Below are positions 47,747 through 56,685 of a stretch of 64,000 bases of DNA, piece by piece (within the stretch, counting starts at the first letter, position 1; the number at the start of each line of letters is the position of its first letter). A program made the position numbers and the translations under genes. The notes beneath the pieces were generated by a model. That model saw only the letters and a list, made by a program, of their open reading frames with translations. It did not search any database and was not told where the DNA came from. The stretch is from Alphaproteobacteria bacterium (GTDB taxonomy: Bacteria > Pseudomonadota > Alphaproteobacteria > JAAEOK01): contig JAAEOK010000001.1 of the NCBI GenBank assembly GCA_024244705.1, forward strand, positions 96,587-160,586, in the 5' to 3' direction.

Positions 47747-48086
47747 GCCGTTCATCCGGCAAAGTGCGCCCAGGCACACCTGCATAGTGCCTGTGCAGCC
47801 GCACTCATTGCGGTAGGCGATGTGGATTCTTGGGAACGACGGTCAGATTGATCTGGATCATTGGTCCTTAATGCGATTCGTTGCAGCTTTGGACGTGGAG
47901 GTTTGCCGACTGGGAGATGTCGGTTGACAAGTGCGAAAGCAAATCGGGTGAGAATATCAAAGCCTTGGCTTTGATTTACCGGGGTACTTAGAAGTAGGAG
48001 TGCAGCTGATGAGAACGTTGATCATAGGGACGGCGGCGTTGGGCATCGTAACCGCGATGTCGGCGTACTCTGAATCTATCGCGGCG
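47747..48086 (+). repeat. Leader/promoter/signal-peptide duplication, copy B
   Basis: Diverged copy of 40815-41148 (see there). It carries an FNR-like box, the same downstream GTTGCAGC block and the sequence for MRTLIIGTAALGIVTAMSAY, which parallels the nos-like signal peptide. Confidence 0.75.
47848..47861 (+). promoter_or_regulatory. FNR/DNR-like box TTGATCTGGATCAT
   Basis: One mismatch from the TTGAT-N4-ATCAA consensus; same context as the perfect box at 40916. Its centre lies about 154 nt upstream of the cytochrome c ATG at 48009. Confidence 0.65.
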
Positions 48087-48947
48087 ACGCAAAGGTGCCA
48101 GCTCCACGACGGCACCAAAGTGGTTTGTCCGGTTCGCACCGATGCGGAACTGGAAGCGGCCGCGGCAGCCTATGAAGAAGAGGCCACGCAGATGACCGCC
48201 GGCACGTCCGGCAGCACCTATGGCGTGGCTCCTTTCGACTACCTGACCGGTGTTGGCAAAAGGACCGAGGACACGACGCTCACGAAGGGCGACAGTGGCT
48301 ACGGCGGCAAAGGCGGCAAGACCGAATTGTGGGACCGCGTCAACAAACCGTCCGCTGACGAATCGGTTTACAACCAATGGACCAACAACTGGTCACCAAC
48401 CTTCGATACCACCCTGGTCCCAGGCGCCGACCCCAATGAAGGCAAACAATGGTACTACGTCTATTGCATCACTTGCCACGGCTGGGGCCTGCAAGGCGAC
48501 GGGCCGAGCGCCATGGAGATCGAGCCGCGGCCGCGTATCCTGACCGAGGGCGACTATATGAACCAGAAATCCAATCTGCAGCTGTTCTCGGTGATCAAGG
48601 GCGGCGGCGAAGCTGTCAACCTGTCGTCGTCGATGCCGGCCTGGGGCAATTTCCTGCAGGATCAGGACATTTGGAATGTCGTCGCCTGGATCCGGATGAT
48701 GGCGGACTCCAAACCACCAACAACGATCGAAGAATACCTGAACCCGCAGACGACCTTCGAGCCGATTGCCGGCGATGTCGATGCTCTGACGGCTGCCGGG
48801 AATGAGGACTTCGTTGATGCCCAGGAGATGAACGAATTGTCGCTGGCCGGACGTGGCGAAGGCGAGCTCAAGGGCGGCGGCTACATTGAAGGCGGCTTGC
48901 GCAAGAAGCCCGAGGAAGTCGCGGGAAAGGTCAAGAAGGGATATTGA
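48009..48947 (+). CDS. Mono-heme cytochrome c, likely donor to the nos-like protein
   Basis: 312 residues. Signal peptide 1-26 nearly the same as that of the nos-like gene. Heme motif CITCHGWGLQGDGPSAME at 153-170 with Met209 (SSMPAWGNF) as the likely second axial ligand. The region before the heme (30-140) has no recognised domain and contains two extra Cys (30, 40). Its matching promoter suggests synthesis together with the reductase and an electron-carrier role. Confidence 0.85.
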   Translation: MRTLIIGTAALGIVTAMSAYSESIAATQRCQLHDGTKVVCPVRTDAELEAAAAAYEEEATQMTAGTSGSTYGVAPFDYLTGVGKRTEDTTLTKGDSGYGGKGGKTELWDRVNKPSADESVYNQWTNNWSPTFDTTLVPGADPNEGKQWYYVYCITCHGWGLQGDGPSAMEIEPRPRILTEGDYMNQKSNLQLFSVIKGGGEAVNLSSSMPAWGNFLQDQDIWNVVAWIRMMADSKPPTTIEEYLNPQTTFEPIAGDVDALTAAGNEDFVDAQEMNELSLAGRGEGELKGGGYIEGGLRKKPEEVAGKVKKGY

Positions 48948-49095
48948 GCCCGGGACACCAATCGCCACTGAAGAGCCCGGGCCAAGGCGCAGCACTCTTA
49001 GTCGCGGCATCCATGGACGCCTGTAAAAGGAAACCGAAGCCACAAGCGTCGGCGCGACCGATTACCTCTTCTTGTCGGACTGAAGGTAACGGGCG

Positions 49096-49638
49096 ATGAG
49101 CAAGGGCTGGATCATAACCGTGGCGTTGCTCGCTGGCGTGGTGAGCGCGGTCGCCGTGATCCTCTTCGCTCCCAATTCCCTGGGCCGGGCAATCATCGAT
49201 GAGGCCAAGTCCATGGGATATATCGCCTATACTCCGGAAGAGGCCACCACGCTCGCCTACGAAAGATGTTCGACCTGCCATACCGAGGAAAAGATGCTGA
49301 AGTACTGTACTCGGTGCGGTCCGCCTTTCATCGTCGTGGTGCACTTCATGAAGAAGTACACCGAGATCACCAACGCCCAGAACAAAGACCTCGAACTGAA
49401 GCAATTCAGCGACGCGGAAATCGTTGCCATCGCCCAAGCCTGGAACGCGTTGATCGGCAACTGGGAGAGCGATTGGCCCGAAGAGGACCTGCGCAGGCTT
49501 CTTGACGAAGATCAGGCACTGATCGATCTATTGGCGACGCCGGTCGAACATAGACCGATCGAAGCCGCGCTCAAGGACAAGCGCGCACCCGGATCCTACA
49601 GGCGCTACGGTCTCGGGACCAGCGACGACCAATCATGA
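49096..49638 (+). CDS. Membrane-anchored c-type cytochrome
   Basis: 180 residues with an N-terminal helix (IITVALLAGVVSAVAVILF). One heme motif CSTCH (58-62), then CTRC at 71-74 and HFM at 83-85. The second Cys pair, close to the heme, is unusual. Stop overlaps the start of the ABC ATPase by 4 nt. Confidence 0.8.
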   Translation: MSKGWIITVALLAGVVSAVAVILFAPNSLGRAIIDEAKSMGYIAYTPEEATTLAYERCSTCHTEEKMLKYCTRCGPPFIVVVHFMKKYTEITNAQNKDLELKQFSDAEIVAIAQAWNALIGNWESDWPEEDLRRLLDEDQALIDLLATPVEHRPIEAALKDKRAPGSYRRYGLGTSDDQS

Positions 49639-50576
49639 TCGAAGTAGAAAACCTGACCAAGAGTTACGGCTCGCATCTTGGCATCGACGGCCTAACCTTT
49701 TCAGCGCGGAAGGGTGAGGCCATGGGGTTTCTCGGCCCCAACGGCGCGGGAAAGACGACGACGATGCGCATCCTCACCTGTTTCTTTCCCGCGACCTCGG
49801 GAACAGCGGTGGTTGCCGGCTACGATTGCTTTGAGGATTCCTTCGAGGTTCGCAAGCGGGTCGGCTACCTTCCCGAAAGCGTGCCCTTGTACAAGGACAT
49901 GATCGTCAATGATTACCTGGCCTTCGTCGCCGGCGTAAAGGGCGTGGAGAGTAAGGCGGTCAAGCAGGCCGTTACCCGAACGATGGGCGACTGCGGCCTC
50001 GATGCCGTCGCCGGCCGGCCGATCAGCGAGCTTTCCAAGGGCTACCGGCAGCGGGTGGGATTGGCCCAGGCGTTGGTCAACGATCCCGAGATCCTTATTC
50101 TCGACGAGCCCACCAACGGCCTCGATCCCAAACAGATCAAGGAATTTCGTAAGCTGATCAGCGAGCTGGCGGAGCAAAGGACAATTGTTCTGAGCACCCA
50201 CATCTTGCCCGAGGTGAGCGCGGTGTGCGAACGGGTGGTCATCATCAACAAAGGCAAGCTGGTGGCGGTGGATAGGCCTGAGAATCTGACCGCCAATCTG
50301 CGCGACTCGCTACGGCTCTTCCTTCGGATCACCGGAGACGAGGAACAGATCGCCAAGGCGCTCGGCGAGGTGAAGGGGGTGGAAAAGGTCGCGCCAGTGC
50401 CGGCTGCCAACGGCAGCAACGGATTCATCGTTGAGCTGGCGGAAGGTGTGGATGGCGAGCAAAGCATCCTGCCCATCGTCTTGAGCAACAACTGGAAACT
50501 CAATGAGATGCGCTCCGTGGAGACCAGCCTGGAGGACGTCTTCATTCAACTCGTGACGAAAGACGACGGCGTGTGA
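49635..50576 (+). CDS. ABC transporter ATPase (Gld/NosF-like)
   Basis: 313 residues. Walker A GPNGAGKTTTMRIL, signature LSKGYRQRVGLAQAL, Walker B ILDEPTNGLD, and H-loop LSTHILPEV. Members with an attached C-terminal domain feed ABC-2 permeases. In nos operons the equivalent is NosF; the following GldG-like and DUF4340-like genes resemble a GldAFG export system more. It is coupled to the permease (GTGA at 50573). Confidence 0.9.
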   Translation: MIEVENLTKSYGSHLGIDGLTFSARKGEAMGFLGPNGAGKTTTMRILTCFFPATSGTAVVAGYDCFEDSFEVRKRVGYLPESVPLYKDMIVNDYLAFVAGVKGVESKAVKQAVTRTMGDCGLDAVAGRPISELSKGYRQRVGLAQALVNDPEILILDEPTNGLDPKQIKEFRKLISELAEQRTIVLSTHILPEVSAVCERVVIINKGKLVAVDRPENLTANLRDSLRLFLRITGDEEQIAKALGEVKGVEKVAPVPAANGSNGFIVELAEGVDGEQSILPIVLSNNWKLNEMRSVETSLEDVFIQLVTKDDGV

Positions 50577-51355
50577 ACCCGAGAAACATTGGACTTATCT
50601 TCAAGAAAGACCTCAAGTCCTATTTCAATTCCTTCATCGCTTATGCGGTCATCGCCATCTTTCTGGCGACGACGGGGTATCTCTTCTTCAATCTGCTGGC
50701 CAGCTTTTCGGTGCTGAGTTTCCAGGCCCAGGCCAACCCCATGGTGGCCAAGCACTACAACCTGTTGAACGTCAACGAGACCGTCGTGCGGCCGCTGTTC
50801 GGTAACATCAGCATCGTCATGCTGCTGATGCTGCCGCTGTTGACCATGAAGCTGCTGGCCGACGAGAAGAAATCGGGAACGATGGAACTGCTTCTTACCT
50901 ATCCGGTAAGGGACGCGGAAGTCGTCCTCGGCAAGTTTCTCGCCTGCCTTACGGTGTTCGCGGCGATGCTCGGTTCGACCATCGGCTACCCACTTCTGCT
51001 GATCAATCTGGGGGAGCCGGAAGTGCTCCCGATGATTACCGGGTATGCCGGGCTGTTTCTGTTGGGAGCCGCGTTCATTTCGCTGGGCATCTTCACTTCG
51101 TCGCTGACTGAGAACCAGATCATCGCCGGATCGCTTTCGATCGGCGTCCTCTTCGTCTTCTGGCTGATGGGCTATTCGACGATGTTCGTTTCATCCGGCA
51201 TCGGGCAGATCATCTCCTATGTCGCCATCAACGAACATCTCGAAAGCCTAGCCAAGGGCGTCGTCGATACCGAGGACATCATCTACTTCCTCGTTTTCAC
51301 CGCCCTTTTCCTGTTCCTGACCTTACGGTCGCTGGAATCGAAAAGGTGGCGGTAA
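50573..51355 (+). CDS. ABC-2 type permease (GldF/NosY-like)
   Basis: 260 residues, GTG start, six hydrophobic helices; ADEKKSGTMELLLTYPVRDAEVVLGKF is the typical coupling segment of this family. Forms the membrane channel for the ATPase above. Cargo unknown; in nos clusters such pairs are tied to copper or sulfur supply. Confidence 0.88.
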   Translation: MNPRNIGLIFKKDLKSYFNSFIAYAVIAIFLATTGYLFFNLLASFSVLSFQAQANPMVAKHYNLLNVNETVVRPLFGNISIVMLLMLPLLTMKLLADEKKSGTMELLLTYPVRDAEVVLGKFLACLTVFAAMLGSTIGYPLLLINLGEPEVLPMITGYAGLFLLGAAFISLGIFTSSLTENQIIAGSLSIGVLFVFWLMGYSTMFVSSGIGQIISYVAINEHLESLAKGVVDTEDIIYFLVFTALFLFLTLRSLESKRWR

Positions 51356-52965
51356 TGGCGGGCAAAAGACTGCTCTTCGTTCTCGGGCTGGTCGGCATAG
51401 TCTCCGTCGCCGGCGGCGCCGTCGTTTACGCCATTACGCGTGAGTTCAGTGTCATCCCGCTTTCTCTGGTTTGGGGCGGCCTGCTCTCGCTGTTGATCTT
51501 CTTCTACGTCAATTTCACCGAAATCAGGGCATTCGTCTCCAAGCGATCGACCAAGCACGGTGCCAACATGGCGGTGATGATCACCATATTCGTGGCCATT
51601 ATCGGCCTGATCGGCGTGATGTCGGTCCGTTATAAGATACGGGTCGACCTGACCGAGACCGGCAGATATTCGCTCTCGCAGCAGTCGGTGAAGATTCTGA
51701 AGTCTCTGGAGAACGATGTCGAAGCCGTCGCCTTCTATAGGAGCGACGAAAGATCCAGGCAGGCGATGCACGATCTGCTCAAGGAGTATTCCTATCACAC
51801 TACGAGGTTCAGATTCTGGTTCGTCGATCCCGACAAGCGCCCCATAGAGGCCGCCAAGTACGGCGTCACTTCCTATCGAACGACCTTGATCCGCTCTCGT
51901 GGCAAGCAGGAGATCGTCGGCTACGAGTCGGAAGAGAAAGTCACGAACGCCCTGCTCAGGGTCATCGGCGATGAGGTCAAGATCATCTATTTCCTCAAGG
52001 GCCACGGCGAAAAGAGTCTCCAGGACGACCGGGAGGCTGGCTATAAATCGGCCAGAGAGGCGATCGAGAAGGAGGCTTACGAGGTTCGCGAGCTTCTGCT
52101 CGTCAACGAGGAGCGCGTGCCCGAGGACGCCGCCATCCTGGTCGTCGCCGGGCCGCAAAAGGATATTCTGCCGGCTGAGTTGGTGAAGATCAGGCGCTAC
52201 GTCGACGGCGGCGGCAGTGTCCTGTTTCTGCTCGACCCGCTGCTGACGCCCGAGATCTCCAAAATTCTGCAGGATTACGGGTTCAAGATCGGCAACGACA
52301 TCATCATCGATAAGCAAAGCAAGATGCTCGGCGCCAACTACCTGACGCCGGTGGTCATGGAATACAACCAGAAGCACACGATCGGCCGGGACTTCAGTTT
52401 CGTCACGTTCTTCCCGGTTGCCCGTTCGGTCGCGGTTCAGGAAGATCCCGTCAGGGGCAGGTACAATCTGGCCGAGACCGGGTCCAGCAGCTGGGCCAAA
52501 AGCAAAGGCAAACTTGACGAAGAGGAGATCGAGTTCAATCCAACCGAGGACCAGCGCGGGCCGATCAACCTTGCCGCCGTCAGCGTCATCAAGGTCGAGG
52601 ACGGCGAAAACCGTCCGCTCGCCGAGATCGACGAACGGGGTGACGCCGGCGCACCCACCCCGAAGAGCGACCTCGAGGAAGGGGTCAACCGCTGGGGCCG
52701 GATTATCGTGGTCGGGGATTCGGATTTCGCCAGCAACGCCTATCTCAATCTGATGGGCAATATGGACTTCTTTCTCAACATGATCGGCTGGCTGGCCGAA
52801 GAAGCGGCCCTGGTCTCGGTGCGCAAGAAGCCCGCCGAACTGACGCCGCTGACCTTGACGGATACGCAAACCAACCTCGTCTTCTGGCTTTGCGTCGTAC
52901 TTGCACCGGCCTCGATGCTGGCGATCGGCGTCGGCGTGGTCGGACGCCGAAGGTGGATGTCTTGA
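51355..52965 (+). CDS. GldG-like auxiliary membrane protein
   Basis: 536 residues. Two N-terminal helices, a large periplasmic domain with IRVDLTETGRYSLSQQSVKIL (the ABC_transp_aux signature), and a C-terminal helix (FWLCVVLAPASMLAIGVGVV). Such proteins accompany Gld-type ABC transporters. ATG at 51355 overlaps the previous stop by one base. Confidence 0.8.
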   Translation: MAGKRLLFVLGLVGIVSVAGGAVVYAITREFSVIPLSLVWGGLLSLLIFFYVNFTEIRAFVSKRSTKHGANMAVMITIFVAIIGLIGVMSVRYKIRVDLTETGRYSLSQQSVKILKSLENDVEAVAFYRSDERSRQAMHDLLKEYSYHTTRFRFWFVDPDKRPIEAAKYGVTSYRTTLIRSRGKQEIVGYESEEKVTNALLRVIGDEVKIIYFLKGHGEKSLQDDREAGYKSAREAIEKEAYEVRELLLVNEERVPEDAAILVVAGPQKDILPAELVKIRRYVDGGGSVLFLLDPLLTPEISKILQDYGFKIGNDIIIDKQSKMLGANYLTPVVMEYNQKHTIGRDFSFVTFFPVARSVAVQEDPVRGRYNLAETGSSSWAKSKGKLDEEEIEFNPTEDQRGPINLAAVSVIKVEDGENRPLAEIDERGDAGAPTPKSDLEEGVNRWGRIIVVGDSDFASNAYLNLMGNMDFFLNMIGWLAEEAALVSVRKKPAELTPLTLTDTQTNLVFWLCVVLAPASMLAIGVGVVGRRRWMS

Positions 52966-53915
52966 AGCTGTTCAAGAAGACCATTTTCTGGTTTTTCACG
53001 CTGGCGGCGTTGTTTGGCGCCTCTCTGCTGATCGAAGACTGGATCGAGGAGACCGAACGGGTCGAGGAAGCGAACCTGAAACTGCTTCCTTTCGAGATCG
53101 ATGAGGTGGCCGAATTCTGGATCAAGACCGGCAAGAACGAAATTCGCGCACGCGTCGCCAGGGAAAAGGACGGCTGGTGGCTGGACCAGCCCCTGGTGGC
53201 GAAAGGCGACGACGAGGGTATCGCCAAGATGCTGAACAACATTGTCAAGTCGCGCAAGGATGCGGTTTTGTTCGAGAATCCGGATCCTGCCAAGCTGGTG
53301 GAATTGGGGCTGGCCGAGCCGAGCCTCGAAATCACCTTCAGAACCGGCAAGGGCCTTACCACCCTGCAATTCGGTAACCAGGGCCCGACCCTCAACGTGA
53401 CCTATGGCAGGTTCGCGGGCGACGCGGCGGTCTACCGCATCCATTCGGATGTCCGACGTGAGGCGGACGCCACCGTCTATACCCTTCGGGACAAGTCCAC
53501 CCTCGCCTACGACCCGTTGAAGCTGAGCCGCTTGGAGATCGCGGGCCGGGCCAAGGATACAGTGGTGATCGTACATGATCGCGGCCGCTGGGACATGATC
53601 CAGCCGGAGAACGTGCCGGCCGATCATGCTAGGGTGCTGGAGGTCCTTTACGCGATCAAGGACACGCCGGTGAAGGCTTTCATCGATGAGGAGCCCGCGG
53701 ATTTGGCCCCCTACGGCCTGGAGGCCCCCATCATCACCGTAACCATCAGGGAACAAGGGGCGAAGGACGCGCAGATTTTGCGCATCGGCAACAAGGACAG
53801 GAAGCTGCGGGGCTACTTCGCCAAGAGCAACCGGGCTCGAAACGTGGTTCTGCTCGAGGAGAATCTGGTCCATAGCATCCTCGCCGACAAGGACCACTGG
53901 AAGGAGGCGGGCTAG
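52962..53915 (+). CDS. DUF4340-like membrane-anchored protein
   Basis: 317 residues. TTG start at 52962 overlaps the previous TGA and has GGTGG at a good distance; GTG at 52953 is an alternative. One N-terminal helix, then a beta-rich repeat: LGLAEPSLEITFRTGKG and YGLEAPIITVTIREQG, which is the repeated unit of DUF4340. Usually paired with GldG-type proteins. Function unknown. Confidence 0.75.
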   Translation: MKLFKKTIFWFFTLAALFGASLLIEDWIEETERVEEANLKLLPFEIDEVAEFWIKTGKNEIRARVAREKDGWWLDQPLVAKGDDEGIAKMLNNIVKSRKDAVLFENPDPAKLVELGLAEPSLEITFRTGKGLTTLQFGNQGPTLNVTYGRFAGDAAVYRIHSDVRREADATVYTLRDKSTLAYDPLKLSRLEIAGRAKDTVVIVHDRGRWDMIQPENVPADHARVLEVLYAIKDTPVKAFIDEEPADLAPYGLEAPIITVTIREQGAKDAQILRIGNKDRKLRGYFAKSNRARNVVLLEENLVHSILADKDHWKEAG

Positions 53916-53936
53916 CTGCCCGTGATGCAGGGCGAG

Positions 53937-55214
53937 ATGCGTTTCAAGACGATCCTGATTTTCCTGGCCGGCATCGCTGTCGGCGGTGTCTTTGCGTTTG
54001 TCCTCTTCGGGGACCTGAGCGACCGCCGAGATGTGCCTCTCCCGCCAACGGCCGGCGCACCCGAGTGGCTGGCCCCCACCGCGGCCGAGCTGCAAGACGA
54101 GGCAGCAAAAGCATCGAGCAAGAGTGAAGAGAAGGAGCGGGCCCTGATCGTCGGCGTAATCGGGCCGGAAACCGGTGTCGAGGCCAAGTACGGTCTGGCC
54201 GTGCTCGAAGGCGTCGCCATGGCGGTCGACAGTTTCAATATCCGCGGCGGCTTGAGCGGCGAGAGAATCGAAGTCCTTCACGACGACAGCAGCGGCGGTT
54301 CCGGGCAGGCACTCGATATCGTATCGACGCTGATCGAGAAGAACGTGGTGGCGATCTTCTCAGCTCCCACCGGCTGGGCGACCTTTGCGCCGACCCATCT
54401 GGCCAACGAATCGCACACGGTCTTCATCTCCATCGGGACGAGACGGAATATCGGCAGAAGTGGCGACTATGTCTTTCACTTCTCCCTGCCCGATGAAATC
54501 GCTATCGACGATATGCTTGCCTACGCCGTCAATGAGCTGGGCTACAGGGACTTCGCCCTGGTCACTTCCTCTTCCTACGACTACTCGCTGAGCATCGCCT
54601 CCGCGTTCAAGCAGGCTGTGCCAAGGCACGGCGGCAAGATTCTGCTCGAGGCCGACACATACGACACGTTTTCGGGAAAAACGGATATCGGCGGGGTCGT
54701 GACGGCCCTGAAGGCCGGTTCGGAGGGATTGCAAGCCATCATCTTTACCGGCGATGCCCACGAGGCCGCACAACTGGCCCGGGCGGCCGAGCATGAGGGC
54801 CTGAAGCTACCCTTGATCGGCAGCGAAGACCTGTTCAGCGAACAATTTCTCGAGCAGAGCGGTCAAGCCGCGCGGGGCGCACTGCTCTACGCCACTTTCG
54901 CGCCCGAACGCGATTCGCGCTTGGTGAACGACTTCGTGACGGACCATGTCGGCAGGAAAGATGCCGTTCCCGACAGGTTCACCGCCTTGGCCTACGACGC
55001 CTTCGGTCTTCTATCGCAGGCCCTTGAGGATGCCGGCTCGTTGAAAGGCCGAGCGGTCAGGGATGCCCTGGTCAGCCTGAATGAGACCGAGGGGGTGACT
55101 GGGGCGAGCCGCTGGGCAGCGGATGGAACACCGGTCAAACACCCGTATCTCTACCGCGTGGAAGGCGGTCAAACGGGGGTGAGGTTTCAGCTGGTGGTGA
55201 GAGATGGCGAGTAA
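53937..55214 (+). CDS. Periplasmic ligand-binding protein (Peripla_BP_6 type), membrane anchored
   Basis: 425 residues, with a helix at 4-24 then a linker and a receptor fold: VGVIGPETGVEAKYG, EVLHDDSSGGSGQALDI, and FTALAYDAFGLLSQALEDAG. Branched-chain amino-acid and amide receptors have this fold, but no matching permease genes are present. May act as a sensor or assembly factor. ATG at 53925 and GTG at 53922 are alternative starts. Confidence 0.8.
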   Translation: MRFKTILIFLAGIAVGGVFAFVLFGDLSDRRDVPLPPTAGAPEWLAPTAAELQDEAAKASSKSEEKERALIVGVIGPETGVEAKYGLAVLEGVAMAVDSFNIRGGLSGERIEVLHDDSSGGSGQALDIVSTLIEKNVVAIFSAPTGWATFAPTHLANESHTVFISIGTRRNIGRSGDYVFHFSLPDEIAIDDMLAYAVNELGYRDFALVTSSSYDYSLSIASAFKQAVPRHGGKILLEADTYDTFSGKTDIGGVVTALKAGSEGLQAIIFTGDAHEAAQLARAAEHEGLKLPLIGSEDLFSEQFLEQSGQAARGALLYATFAPERDSRLVNDFVTDHVGRKDAVPDRFTALAYDAFGLLSQALEDAGSLKGRAVRDALVSLNETEGVTGASRWAADGTPVKHPYLYRVEGGQTGVRFQLVVRDGE

Positions 55215-55304
55215 GCAGTTCGCCCCGGAAATCGACTGCAAGGTGGGCTCGACTCCGACCATCAAGGAGGGCCTCCTCGCCGCAACTGAATATCAATGTC
55301 TTAG

Positions 55305-56492
55305 GTGTTTCTCAGGACGGACCAAGTGATCAAGGTCAGAATCGAGCGTTTCCACTGGCGTCACTACTTTGGCGGTGTCGCGGTTATTCTACTCATCCTG
55401 CAGCTTCTCAGCGGTACTTTTCTGGCCCTGTTCTATCAGCCCGATCTGCAACAGGCCTATGCCAGCGTCCAGGGCCTTTATCGGGACTTTGCCGCCGGCG
55501 CCTGGATCAGGGACGGCCACCGTTGGTTAGCATTATTCATTTTTGCCGCGATAGTCGTGCACGCGGCAAGAAGCTTGCTCAGAACGGAGTTCCTGAACTA
55601 CCTGCGTCGAACTTCATGGGTCACCGGCGGGCTGCTGATACTGCCGATCATGGCCCTACTGGTCACTGGTTTCATCCTGCCCTGGGAATGGAAAGCATAC
55701 TGGTTCATGGAGATGGTGCCCAATTACTTGGGTTGCATCCCGCTCATCGGACCGGTGATGAAGGCTTTCCTGATCGACGCGTTCACGCTCAGCCGGAATT
55801 TCATCGCCCATGTGGTGATCCTACCGGTGATCACCTACATCCTGATCGATTTCCACGTCCTCGCAGTGTTGCGCAAGAGAAGGGCGGGTATCGGCAAATA
55901 CCTCACAAAGCATGCCGTGATCAGCATCCCGTTCATCATCGCTGTCGCTGCGCTGGCGGTCTTCATCCCCATGCCGACCGAAGATCCGGAGGTTATCCCG
56001 ATGCCGCTCGAGGGCGCGAACATCCCGATGCCGGAATGGTTCTTTCTTTTCTTGCTGCGCCCTTTCCTAGATTTCGATGACGCCATGGCGTCGTTTCTGG
56101 GTATCTACCTGCCCTTGACTCTTCTCGTCGTCCTGATCGCCCTGCCCTATGCCTTCAAGGGCAGAAAGAAAAAGCAGCTGGTCGCCGAGCCCGGCGGCGG
56201 GTCGAGTTTCGGCGCCTCATCGCGTCCCATCGGCAAGCTCAAGGGAGTGAAGCTGGTCACTGCCGCGGCTACGCTCCTGATCGTCTTCTTCGCTGCCGGC
56301 GCGCCGCTGGGCGTGCTTTACATGGAAACCCACGAATCTCCCACCCTGGGCTGCAACTCATGCCACAATACATCGATGGGAATCCGTATGGGTGTACCCC
56401 CGGCGGCGTTCAAGGACCGGACTATCGTACCACTGGTGGACGACAACCATTGGATGGTCGAGCACTGGTTCTATCCGCAGGTGGCTTGGTAG
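55305..56492 (+). CDS. Fused cytochrome b (b6 + subunit IV) with C-terminal heme c
   Basis: 395 residues. His72/86 and His169/184 keep the b6 ligand spacing (14 and 15). MPEWFFLFLLRPF has PEWF (243-246) where the split version has PEWY. CNSCHNTSMGIR (350-361) is the heme c site. It corresponds to 43580 plus 44234 in one chain, so the island has two b/c modules. No Rieske protein is seen. Confidence 0.9.
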   Translation: MFLRTDQVIKVRIERFHWRHYFGGVAVILLILQLLSGTFLALFYQPDLQQAYASVQGLYRDFAAGAWIRDGHRWLALFIFAAIVVHAARSLLRTEFLNYLRRTSWVTGGLLILPIMALLVTGFILPWEWKAYWFMEMVPNYLGCIPLIGPVMKAFLIDAFTLSRNFIAHVVILPVITYILIDFHVLAVLRKRRAGIGKYLTKHAVISIPFIIAVAALAVFIPMPTEDPEVIPMPLEGANIPMPEWFFLFLLRPFLDFDDAMASFLGIYLPLTLLVVLIALPYAFKGRKKKQLVAEPGGGSSFGASSRPIGKLKGVKLVTAAATLLIVFFAAGAPLGVLYMETHESPTLGCNSCHNTSMGIRMGVPPAAFKDRTIVPLVDDNHWMVEHWFYPQVAW

Positions 56493-56685
56493 CGTGCTTT
56501 CGCCTTTCTCGGCCCCCAACGACGAAAAGAGCGCTGCCGGCGCCGATCAAGAACAGGAAGAAGCCGTCTAACGGGATCCTGGTTATCAGGTTCATGACGG
56601 TATCGACGATCCCGAGCACGGCGAGAACGGCGCCGAATGCCTGTTTCTTGAAACCAGGCGGAAGCGTGCGGATGGTCCTGCTCAT
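56422..56685 (-). CDS. Small membrane protein
   Basis: 87 residues, two helices (AFGAVLAVLGIVDTVMNLI and DGFFLFLIGAGSALFVV). Overlaps the 3' end of the fused cytochrome b on the opposite strand by 71 bases. Its ATG overlaps the CcdA-like stop by 4 nt, so it belongs to the leftward maturation operon. Confidence 0.6.
   Translation of the reverse strand: MSRTIRTLPPGFKKQAFGAVLAVLGIVDTVMNLITRIPLDGFFLFLIGAGSALFVVGGRERRKHATKPPADRTSARPSNGCRPPVVR

Noticed and set aside
55305..56492. Treating the fused cytochrome b as mitochondrial-type
   Set aside because: Heme spacing 14/15 and the missing later helices fit b6/subunit IV better.
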